From Pleodorina starrii (taxonomy: Eukaryota; Chlorophyta; Chlorophyceae; Chlamydomonadales; Volvocaceae): a stretch of DNA of 64,000 nt. The position numbers were made by a program, and so were the translations under genes. This document shows positions 1 through 9,223 of this stretch, one piece after another (position 1 is the stretch's first letter; every line of letters starts with the position of its first letter). The notes below the pieces were generated by a model. That model was not told where the DNA came from and made no database searches. It was given only the letters and a program-made list of their open reading frames with translations. The stretch is from positions 1,426,001 through 1,490,000 of the forward strand of contig BRXU01000008.1 of NCBI GenBank assembly GCA_030267565.1. The letters are read 5' to 3'.

Positions 1-212
1 GTGCGACGCCATGCTTAGGCTTCTTATATATGCTAGCAGTTTGTACGGCATCTGCACGGTATAATTGTAACCGCCGTGTTACAGGTGGCCTGTAACCTGG
101 AAGTCCTGCCTGGATTGTCACAACACACCGCCGGCCGCCGGGGTGGTGTGCAACCCGTGACCGGTTTGTGATGCGCCCCAACAGAGAGCACTTAGCTAGT
201 GCGGCGGACCGG

Positions 213-325
213 TGTAGTAGTCTTAGTTGCTAAAGGCCACTCGAGTTGTTTGTGCAGCAGGTGTAGCTTAGGCTCTTATAGCCTAGCCGCACTGTCGTAC
301 AGCTGCTACGACCGGTAAAAGCAAC
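213..325 (+). repeat. Dispersed repeat, copy 1 (inverted partner at 12105-12215)
   Basis: About 100 bp here reappears on the opposite strand at 12105-12215. Shared blocks include GTGTAGCTTAGGCTCTTATA, GCCACTCGA and AGTCTTAGTTG. It lies directly upstream of the split-repeat element, so it may be the end of an older mobile element into which that element inserted. No coding potential is seen in bases 1-330. Confidence 0.7.
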
Positions 326-330
326 CAATT

Positions 331-549
331 GAAGGTTTTCTGAGTGCAACGCTAGAAAACCAAGGTTTTCTGTGAACTCAGAGGAGTTGTGCCCTCATAA
401 GGGCGTTGGTACGGCACATGGTGCCAGTTAAGGTGTCCGCGAAGGCGTGGAGGAGTGATTTTCGGGTTTTGTAGCTACATAGGGTGGTTGCTGCGAGGCT
501 GTGGGCATTAAGGCCTTAGCGATAGCTTTCGCGGTAGCCGGCCCTCACC
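331..549 (+). repeat. Split repeat A, copy 1 (left end)
   Basis: A 219-bp sequence starting GAAGGTTTTCTGAGTGC and ending CCGGCCCTCACC, repeated at 1784-2002. It sits 13 bp before the Gag start codon, so it probably carries the element's promoter or leader. It contains the short hairpin CCCTCATAAGGG. Confidence 0.9.
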
Positions 550-562
550 ATAAATTTTAACA

Positions 563-1333
563 ATGGACATTGACCTTGCGTCCGACCAGCTGGGCTCTCT
601 CGTAGAGGAAGCATCGAAGCGTCTTAACGCTCTTTTGGAACACAAAAATGTCAAAGCTGCAAAGGTGCAACTTGTGACGGATCCGGGAAAAATTTTGACC
701 GGGCAGCTACGCGAGGCTTACGCGCAGTACATGGATGCGGTGCGCGAGCACCAGCAGCTCCTCCATTTATTGACACAGCGAATGCTGCTTGAACAGCGGG
801 AGAGAGTGGAGCCGGCCCCAAAGAGGCAACGCATGGTCCTGCCGGACTACGATTGCGACTTCGGCGCCTCAGAGGGCAAAGGGAACAAGTCGCTCATCGG
901 ACAGCGGCAGCGTCTGGTTCACTTACACGACGTGTTCTCAGACGTGCAGCTCAAGTGGCGCGCGGTCGTTGATGCTCCCGCGGCTAACCGGGCGGAGCGC
1001 GCGGAGGCGATGGAGGAGGCGGTTCGCAAGACGCAAGAAGTCTTCGAGCAGCAGGCAAAAGAGCTGGTCATCGCGCACCACCACGGGTGGGATGTCGTGG
1101 GCCAGATGCGGGGAACGCCCTACGCGGCCACGGAGGAAGAGCAGAAGGCGCTGAAGAAGGCCATCAAGGCCGCAGCTGAGAGCCGGAAGGTTGCTAAGCC
1201 CCCCGGGAAGGCGCAACCGGCGCAGGTGGCGGCCGCGGCGGGGCCGTCGGCGCCGAAGGCTCCCAAGGGGCCGTGTTACAAGTGCAACGCCATGGGCCAC
1301 TGGGCCAAGGAGTGCCCGAACCCGCCGAAGTAG
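563..1333 (+). CDS. Gag-like zinc-knuckle protein of the split-repeat element
   Basis: The 256-residue protein starts at an ATG 13 bp after repeat A1 in the context AACAATGG. The C-terminus holds one retroviral-type zinc knuckle, CYKCNAMGHWAKEC (about residues 239-252), which matches C-X2-C-X4-H-X4-C exactly. The zinc knuckle follows an Ala/Pro/Lys-rich basic stretch (about 205-237). The first 200 residues are helical and charged, with many Glu, Gln and Arg, as in capsid-like Gag proteins, but I recognise no specific capsid fold. By family knowledge it should bind element RNA and form a cytoplasmic particle. No polymerase or integrase domain follows, so it must borrow them. The reading frame is intact. 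Confidence 0.82.
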   Translation: MDIDLASDQLGSLVEEASKRLNALLEHKNVKAAKVQLVTDPGKILTGQLREAYAQYMDAVREHQQLLHLLTQRMLLEQRERVEPAPKRQRMVLPDYDCDFGASEGKGNKSLIGQRQRLVHLHDVFSDVQLKWRAVVDAPAANRAERAEAMEEAVRKTQEVFEQQAKELVIAHHHGWDVVGQMRGTPYAATEEEQKALKKAIKAAAESRKVAKPPGKAQPAQVAAAAGPSAPKAPKGPCYKCNAMGHWAKECPNPPK

Positions 1334-1353
1334 CGGACATCATTGGGCTTGGG

Positions 1354-1625
1354 TCGGTGCAAGCCTTAGCTTGCGGCCGTGGCCCTCTTAAGGGCGGTGG
1401 GGTGCAAGCCTCGGTGTGCGTGGTCGGCGCAAGCCCTAGCTTGCGGCCGTAGCCCTCTTAAGGGCGGTGGGGCACAAGCCTCGGTGTGCGTGGTCGGCGC
1501 AAGCCCTAGCTTGCGGCCGTAGCCCTCTTAAGGGCGGTGGGGCACAAGCCTCGGTGTGTGTGGTCGGCACAAGCCCTAGCTTGTGGCCGTGGCCCTCTTA
1601 AGGGCGTGGGGTACGAAAGTCGGCC
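1354..1625 (+). repeat. 70-bp tandem repeat, about 3.8 copies
   Basis: Copies are anchored by AAGCC(C/T)TAGCTTG at 1361, 1431, 1501 and 1571, giving an exact 70-bp period. Each unit holds the palindrome GCCCTCTTAAGGGC, related to CCCTCATAAGGG in repeat A. It lies in the 3' non-coding part of the element, where TOC1 of Chlamydomonas is also known to carry short tandem repeats. Confidence 0.9.
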
Positions 1626-1677
1626 TATCTGCGACAGGGGGTTGGTTGGCTCTACCCGCCTCCCTCGATTATTAAAG

Positions 1678-1782
1678 TTTCGCGGTAGCCGGCCCTCACC
1701 CGGCCTACCTACCGAATAAGGACGGCTTTCATTGCTTGCAGGTACCCTTTGTGTGTAACGAACGCTGATTTCTCATGAAAAC
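1678..1782 (+). repeat. Split repeat B, copy 1
   Basis: A 105-bp repeat beginning TTTCGCGGTAGCCGG and ending TTTCTCATGAAAAC. It directly abuts repeat A2 and is repeated at 1980-2084. Confidence 0.88.
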
Positions 1783-1783
1783 T

Positions 1784-2002
1784 GAAGGTTTTCTGAGTGC
1801 AACGCTAGAAAACCAAGGTTTTCTGTGAACTCAGAGGAGTTGTGCCCTCATAAGGGCGTTGGTACGGCACATGGTGCCAGTTAAGGTGTCCGCGAAGGCG
1901 TGGAGGAGTGATTTTCGGGTTTTGTAGCTACATAGGGTGGTTGCTGCGAGGCTGTGGGCATTAAGGCCTTAGCGATAGCTTTCGCGGTAGCCGGCCCTCA
2001 CC
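1784..2002 (+). repeat. Split repeat A, copy 2
   Basis: Second 219-bp copy of repeat A. It differs from copy 1 by at most a few bases as read by eye and runs straight into B2. Confidence 0.9.
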
Positions 2003-2084
2003 CGGCCTACCTACCGAATAAGGACGGCTTTCATTGCTTGCAGGTACCCTTTGTGTGTAACGAACGCTGATTTCTCATGAAAAC
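1980..2084 (+). repeat. Split repeat B, copy 2 (right end)
   Basis: Second 105-bp copy of B, overlapping the last 23 bases of A2. Its end at AAAAC marks the right boundary of the element. Confidence 0.88.
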
Positions 2085-3421
2085 CAACAGCTTGTAGTAG
2101 TGTTCTCTCGTCATGGCGGCCGGTTTCAACTAACCCTGGCTACCGAGCAAACGGTCATTCAGAAGGCGCGCGGTGCGTGCTTGTATATATCGCTACGACG
2201 GATATTCACGAACGGAGTCAAAGCCGACAGCCATGCATCGATCATGGCTCGACAACAGCCGGTGCGTGCGAGCGTGCATGCCTGCTGATGATAATAAGCG
2301 ATATATCACTGCGTGTGAGGTAAAATGTAATAATACACAGGCACGCAGGAGTGCGTGCCCCCAACACAGTCTATCTGATATTGTATCAACATCCAAGTTC
2401 GTTTGTAGCCGGTGCATGCCGGCGTGGTTCGGTGAAAAAAGATGTCGGATCACATGACTGCACACGAACGAACCATGTGCCTACCCCGGACTCTGGGTAT
2501 GACGCTGCATCCACACGTGGTTGCTCCAGCTGGGTAAAGCCGATATCACATGGGCCAAATGTACAAACAAGGCGCAACGGCAGTGCGGCACACTTTCGAC
2601 GAGGCATCATCTTAACGTAGGATCGGTCCGCCGGCTGCTGGCGAAGTCGGCTCCACGCAGAACGGCTGACCACATAAAGCTGCGTATTGCACAAATGGTG
2701 CAAATACGAGGATGATGGGAGTGTCTCGGCCAGGCAAAGGGAAAAGAGTGACGATGAACGACCTTACATGTCTCTTCCGCTAGGCCAGGTCCTTAACCTA
2801 ACGAAAGGGGCCTACTAGTTGCTCACAGGCGACTGCCTGAGAGCAAAACGAGACAAGGCAACACGCCAAAGACTCGACTAAAATACGCAACGACTGTACG
2901 ACATCCTACCCCCGAGATCTTCACGTAAGCTATACTACGTTACGAACTCGAAAGCAAACAACATCGACTGACGTAGAACCTACAAACTACGCGAAACCGC
3001 AATATCCGAAAATATGACGGTAAACTGCCGGTGACGGTAAACTGATCCGACAAAGACTTCCGTACTCTGACGTACTGCTTGTGCGCGTGCGTGCATCCTG
3101 CTACGTGCATGCATTGATACTGCTACGCCATACTCACACACGACTGTTTTGCAATGACAATAAGCTGCACGACATGTATGTAGCAAAAGGCCTTCAAACA
3201 TAAACCGAGCAAATAAATGTGTGCACGTACTGAAGGCAGGCTTCACCGAACACAGGCTTCACTCGATTATTACGTGCTCGCTCTTCGATTAATCAATATT
3301 GATGGGGGGCGCGGGGCGGGTTTCGTTCAACTAACATGCCGCCCCCTGCACCTAACCGCATGCCTTGCTCGCATGCGATGCATCGACAGCATCGGCATGC
3401 ATGCGCTACTCCATGCATCAA
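2085..3421. other. Intergenic stretch, no gene seen
   Basis: No ORF here has recognisable domains, biased codon use or plausible splice partners. Composition is less GC-rich than the genes. Scattered GCATGCATGC-type runs occur (for example near 3370-3420). A TGTAA on the minus strand near 2768 could be the polyadenylation signal of the pherophorin gene, but it is far from the stop codon. Confidence 0.5.
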
Positions 3422-6286
3422 TCAAGCAGTAGCGTCCGGCACCTGACTGACTGGGCAGCAACTGTAGTCCGCGTTTATCAGCGAGTAAACGCAGCTGTTG
3501 CCGTAGCACAGCCGCTCCGGTGCTGCACACGTGCTCTGGCGGGCCATTTCTATGCACATTGTCAGACCGCCGGTGGGGGTGAGCGGAAACGTGTCGGCCA
3601 GCTTGCTAATGCCCATGAGTCCATACGTCTCGCCACGCCATGTCTTGAGGCTGTAAAAGGGGTACACGGTCACCCCGTTGATGGTGACCAGACGAGCAGC
3701 CTTGGGACTCTCCTCCGCACAGGCACGGTCTGTAATCACGTACAACAGAGCATATGGGTCGATCGGGGAGAGCGAGTGTGAGGCCGTGCACAAAAACACA
3801 AATAAAACTAAACGAGCGGGATAAGAGGCCCACCCGCCCAAGACCTCGCTTGGCAAAGCGGCCCTGCCGAAAATAGGCTGGCTGGGTCCCATGCCCATGT
3901 GACATTCCTTCGTCTGTAACGTGATAATGACGAGCGCTGTTGCTGGGGATTCTTGCAGCAGCAGGGACAGCAGCAATTGTACTCCGTTGGCTGGTGCGTC
4001 GGCGCTTAGCAGGTGCATGCACAAGAGGCCGCTGCGTAACATAAGTAGTGGTGGTGCGTGTTTGGTGCTTTATTTGCGTGTATATATGGGCTAGCTAGCT
4101 CGGTGCCATCCCACCGCAGCCGCCGTGTAGTCAGACCTCGCTGCCCCAAGCAGTTGCATGTGTGTATGTGCCTGCTGTAAGTGAATGATGAAGCGGGCAC
4201 ACATCGATCCAAACGTTCGTTGCACAAAACTGCAATGTCTGGTGTCGGCGACCACCTGCCCAAATAAACACAGCGAATAAGTTGTAGACCTTCAATGAAT
4301 GAAGGGCGGGGTCATCGACCAGCCAGCCACGGGTATCGCCCTGCGAACACTCCCCAGCCTCCGTCCTCAGCCCGGCCATGTCATCACTTACTGACGATAA
4401 GCTCTATCTTGTTTATTACGATTGATGCACACGGGCTGGTGCTGTCCGCCGCCTTGACAGCAGCGATACGAAAGCAGTACGTGGCTTTGGAGGAAGTCGA
4501 GTTGCCGGGGCCGACCGGTGAGGACATGCGGTAGGGGGTCAGAGCGACATCTCGCATGTTACATGAGGAGAAGGGGAAGCTCCTGACCAGTGCATCATTG
4601 CTGGGTGCCCGGGGGGACTTGGGGGGTGCACGGAAGGGACTTGATTGGAGGTGGTGGTGTGGGGGGCCTGGAAGGTGGGGGGGATGAAGGACGAGGTGGC
4701 GGCGGTGGGGATGGGGACGGAGGGCGTGGTGGCGGCGGTGGGGATGGGGACGGAGGGGATGGGGGTGAAGGTGGGGATGGGGACGGAGGGCGTGGCGGTG
4801 GCGACGGTGACGGCAATGGGAAAGGTGGGGATGGTGAAGGTGGAGAAGGGGATGGAGGGGGAGGCAATGGAGGAACCGGTGAAGGCTGTGGTGGGGGAGG
4901 CGGCGTGGGAGGAGAAGGGGAAGGATGAAGTGAGGATGAGGGTTGAGGTAGTGGTGGTTGAGGAGAAGGTGGAAGTGGTGCTGCGGCAAAGAGGGGCCAG
5001 GGACTGGAGGATGGCTTGGGTGAAGGGGATAATGGGATGGACATAAGAGATGGCGGTGGGGGTGGGGGCGGAGGTGGAGGTAACGGTGGCCTGGGTGGTG
5101 GTGGCGAAGGTGGCCTCGGTGGTTGAGGTGGAGGGGGTGACGGAGGGGGTTGTGGGGACGGTGGCAATGGTGACGGTGGGAGAGGAGGTGGGGGGCTGGG
5201 TGGCAACGGGGAAGGTGGCTGTGGTGATGGTGGCAGGGGTGGTGGAGGACTGGGCGGGCTGGGTGGCAATGGGGAGGGTGGCTGTGGTGATGGTGGCAGG
5301 GGTGGTGGAGGGCTGGGTGGGCTGGGTGGCAATGGGGAGGGTGGCTGTGGTGATGGTGGCAGGGGTGGTGGAGGGCTGGGTGGGCTGGGTGGCAATGGGG
5401 AGGGTGGCTGTGGTGATGGTGGCAGGGGTGGTGGAGGGCTGGGCGGGTTGGGCGGGTTGGGCGGGTTGGGCGGGCTGGGCGGGTTGGGCGGGTTGGGCGG
5501 GTTGGGCGGGCTGGGCGGGTTGGGGGGGTTGGGCGGGCTGGGCGGGCTGGGTGGGCTGGGCGGGCTGGGTGGGCTGGGCGGGCTGGGTGGATACGGGCAG
5601 CAGTCGACCCCGAACCTCACGAAGCCAAAATTATAGTCTATATTAGGGCATAGGGTAGAGTTGGTCAACTCGCGTTTTCCAACAATCGTCCCAAATGCCC
5701 AGTAGGTTGTAAAGGCAAATGAGTAAGAAAAGGCACCGATGAGGACTAGCTGTGCCACCGAGGAGCAGTTAATGGGCGGCATCTCATTGATCCAGTCAGA
5801 CATCGAGCTGACGACCACTTGATTGCTGCCAACCTGGACAGGACTTGAGCCAGGAAGGTTTAAGTCAATAGGATAAGGGCATTGAACTCCAGAATAGTAG
5901 GAGGCGAACTCTGCCTCGGTAAAAACACGTAAAAAGGCGCTATATCCGTCGTCTACTGCTTTCAAATACCAGGATGGTTCTGTATTTGTGAAGGTGCCAT
6001 CGGCGTTGGGGACGTCCACTAGGAGCCTTGACGTGTTGGCGAGGACAGAGGGATCGCTGCTGCTGCTGCCGGACCATCCGGCCGACTCGCCCACCGCATT
6101 CAAGACAAGCTCCGACACACGTACACCATCCGAGTTGTAGAGACGGTACTGGCAAGGTGTGGGTCCTAGTCCAGCTGCCAGTAGAGAAAGTGATGATGGC
6201 AGGAGCATCAGCAGGACTGTCAGCATCACCAGCGATACCTTATGATGAGCAGCTATGGCGCGCGGGTAGCCGCCCTTGGCACACAT
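3422..6286 (-). CDS. Pherophorin (extracellular matrix hydroxyproline-rich glycoprotein)
   Basis: Proposed exons are 6286-4641, 4582-4392 and 3729-3422, giving 714 residues. The start at 6286 places a basic N-region before the hydrophobic core LVMLTVLLMLLPSSLSLLAA, a clear signal peptide. The next ~210 residues form a Cys-containing globular domain ending DCCPYPPSPP. A ~300-residue linker of Ser-Pro, Pro-Pro and Asn-Pro follows, the usual site of hydroxyproline glycosylation. The C-terminal DUF3707/pherophorin domain runs from SFPFSSCN through YCFRI and VTINGV to DYSCCPVS. The first intron is only 58 nt (4640-4583); splicing restores IK-SFPFSSC across a frame change. The second (4391-3730) has GTAAGT and ACAG ends and restores ELIV-NRACAEE. 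Pherophorins assemble the cell wall or extracellular matrix of volvocine algae. The family assignment is firm; the 58-nt intron is inference. Confidence 0.92.
5213..5440 (-). repeat. 66-bp tandem repeats encoding the pherophorin linker
   Basis: Four near-identical 66-bp units encode a 22-residue Pro-rich unit containing [19 protein letters not shown]. From about 5434 to 5590 the linker changes to 9-bp units encoding SPP, NPP and similar triplets. Such arrays change length easily by replication slippage or unequal exchange. Confidence 0.85.
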
Positions 6287-9223
6287 TTTTGTACGCCACG
6301 TTAGTTGCCAAGCGACTGCGTTATTTTTCCCTGCTGCCTGATGTTTGCTGTTCACGAACTGTTGACAGGCGAGCGAGCGCCAAACTACTTGATTCCCAGA
6401 TACGTATGAGTCGTGTCACCAAACATGCTTACGACAGCACGCAGTAGATGCAGACAGTTTCACACGTGTATACATATGTGAAGATGACCGAAAAGGCTGC
6501 GATAAGGCGGGCTGAAATACTCTTGGCCGTCAGAATGAAAGCAAGAGAATTGCAGCTGTACAGGTGGCGACGGAGTCTGGGAGACATACGTACGAATGTC
6601 TCTTCAGATTTTATTAGTTGTTTGTGCCCTGCTTGCAAGCAATCTACGGTTTCCGTAAACTGCGATTCTTGGGCTGGCGACTCGCTCCTTTAAAAAAATG
6701 CGGTTTGCGTGCATTCCGTAAAGATTCTCCGTACCCGGAATTGGTCCTCAGACCAATGAAGGGTTAAGCACCAGAGGAGTTGTGGGCCCAAAGGGCAACT
6801 GACTACCTACCTCTCCCTATTCCCGATGCCTCGGTTTATGCGTTGCTTGCGCTGGTCCGCTACACACGGCCCGCTTACACCAAAAGCGGGACTGCCGGAG
6901 GCCCTTACTTGTACTCAAACCAGGAAAAATACAGTAAAAGAGCGTGCGAGGATCGATGTACTGCGCGTGTACGCATGACAAATAAAGTATGTATGTAGGG
7001 GCACGTTATTTTTTTTATTGCTGGCTGCCGCCGACCCACAAATCGCAACACGTACGGATAATAGTAATAAATACCGATGCGGACAATGACCATATGTATA
7101 TGTAACGGCCTACACACAACCGACAAGTTAGTTCTGGTTCTGGTACAAGCACAACCGCACATACTCTAATAAGCAGCAGGCGCACAAACAGCCATTTCTA
7201 CCTAGTTATGCTGCTCGGCGCGCTCGCTCCACGCACACACGACCTTGCCGCGGGTGGAAGCACCTGCACACACACACGCGCCTTCCTACCCACGCCCCAG
7301 GCTTCCCACCCACGCCCCAGAATCGAATCTCCACGACTGCCAGCAAGCAAGCGCAAATATCGAACGTCTCTGGGACCAGACAGTGACGCGTTACGGATCT
7401 CAAGCTGTTTGTCATCGGGCCGCCGATTATTCACCGCCGATTGGAGGGGCATCACCCCCACCCGCCGCCACTCCTTGCTGTTGCCCCCCTCCCTGCAGCG
7501 ACCCCAGCTCTGAACGGACCCGGTCGCGAAACCGCTGCCCCTGCAAAGCGCTGGGCTCAGCAGCAGCAGGCTGCTCCTCTGCGGCTGCTGCTGCTGCCTG
7601 TGATGGCCCTTCTGTCGCCCGCCGCTGCCGCTGCTGCAGGTTGTATTGCTTGGCTGCTTACCCAGCAGCACTACTGCAGCCGTCCAGCTGGCTGATGGAC
7701 AAAGGCGGCGACAGAGGCGGCGGCGGCGGTGGCGGCGGCGCCATCTGAGTCAGGAGGGCGCCCGCGGGTTGACGACCCTTACTTGGACGATGGTGGTTTC
7801 GGGGCCGACGCCGCTACGTCATCATCAGACACAGCAGCAGCAGTGCCGTGTCGCGGCCGTTTTGGCGGTGGCACCCCGCCCCTGATGTAGCAGCAGGCCC
7901 TGCTGTATGTACATGATGAGGTAGGGGCATGTATGATGATGAGGCGTACCGTGCGTGCGCGAGTGCTGTCGTATCATTCAGCAACTAACCCTCATCCCGA
8001 CCGGTTTATTTGTTTCCGGCGAGCGAGACTTTCATTTGTTTTTCATGCATGTGGGCCGTTGGGAACCGCGACTTTCGTTCTCATAGCGTGCATCGATGCA
8101 CGTTTGAGGCAGCGGTGCGTGCATCGATCGCCCGCCTCATGCAAAAAGAAAGAGCTAGCGCCCTATCGATGTTCGTTCGTCCTTCGCTGGTGGCGGCGGT
8201 GGTGCACGCACGGGCCGCATCGCAACAGCTCATCATGCGAACTAATAACGGCGGAATATGGGCCGGCATGCACATATTTTCCGTCGCACAATAATCACGC
8301 ATGGCATGGGCTACACCAAGTACACAAACATATGCATACACTTATACGTACGTACATACGCTGCACTGGCTTACCCACATATATACATGCCATCCGTCCA
8401 AGGTAGGGTGCCTAACTAGGATGCCTCCCGCCCTTCGTTAGTTGGAGGCTGTTGTCCTCCGATATATAGATCCCGGTTCGCTCCTCGCAGAGCGAGGGAG
8501 GGGGGGAGGGAGCACACATACACCCTACCTCGCTCGCTACATCCTATCTGCCACCAGCTACCGTCCGTGCGTGAAACCGGAACAACGGTCAACCAACAAC
8601 AAATGCACATACGCGCCACGGGCTACCGGTGAGTGTAGATAGGACGTACTGTCGTGGGCGCGTTGCAACAGCTAGCAGCAGCAGCCGTATCCGCTTACGG
8701 GACCGTTGGAATCGGCCACGGTTGTTGTTCCTCATCGTTGCTAGCTGCTGGCGCTTGATTGTTCCCCAGTGGTAGCGGTTGGACAACTGAATTGTACGGC
8801 GGAAGGGGCGCCGCCCCGCAGCGGCCGCCGGCAGTTGCGCCTCCGCCGGCGCCTCATCCCCACGAAGAGGCTGCATGACTGCGCTGAAGATGCGACTGTT
8901 GCAGAGGACCGTGAATATTGGCAAGGCCGCCCCCGCTGCAGCAGCCGCCCGGCAGCAGCAGTGGGGTCGTCATTCCGCTGCTGGCGGCGGTCCGTCGGAC
9001 CCACGTACAAACTCACATGATACGAACGGGCGGGGACGGATGGAAGCGGAATTCTTTGCTTGAGAAGAAACATAGAGCAACGCGATGCAACACCATTTCA
9101 TCAGGCAGGCGCGCGTTGGGCAGTGAGTTACATGCGCACTTGAGCGTTTAAATAATTGAATTGGCAGTTGGGCGAAAATACCGGTAGGGCGAGGGCGGGG
9201 ACTGTAGATCGGGCCTGAAGATG
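6287..9223. other. Intergenic stretch with CAG/GCN runs, no gene supported
   Basis: It contains the upstream region of the pherophorin gene (about 6287-6700) and a CAG/CTG- and GGCGGC-rich patch at about 7550-7880. Several ORFs of 100-167 codons at 7198-7750 are low-complexity translations of that patch in different frames. None shows a domain, a conserved motif or a consistent exon chain. Confidence 0.45.

Larger units (their letters stand above)
331..2084 (+). mobile_element. Gag-only retroelement with split direct repeats (TOC1/PAT-DIRS-like)
   Basis: The element has the order A1 (331-549), Gag-like ORF (563-1333), 70-bp tandem repeats (about 1354-1625), B1 (1678-1782), A2 (1784-2002), B2 (1980-2084). 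A1 and A2 are both 219 bp and B1 and B2 both 105 bp; the last 23 bases of A are also the first 23 bases of B. This A1-body-B1-A2-B2 layout is the split direct repeat arrangement known from PAT-like DIRS elements and from TOC1 of Chlamydomonas reinhardtii. Only a Gag-like protein fits between the repeats: there is no reverse transcriptase, RNase H or tyrosine recombinase. It is therefore inferred to be non-autonomous, mobilised by a full-length relative elsewhere. The near-identical repeat copies suggest fairly recent activity. No target-site duplication is seen, as expected for recombinase-integrated elements. Confidence 0.85.

Noticed and set aside
5050..5646. 198-codon plus-strand Gly-Trp-Ala repeat ORF
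   Set aside because: Antisense of the pherophorin Pro-rich linker.
6761..6800. CAGAGGAGTTGTG segment resembling part of split repeat A
   Set aside because: Only 13 bases match and the flanks do not align, so it is not called a further copy of the element.
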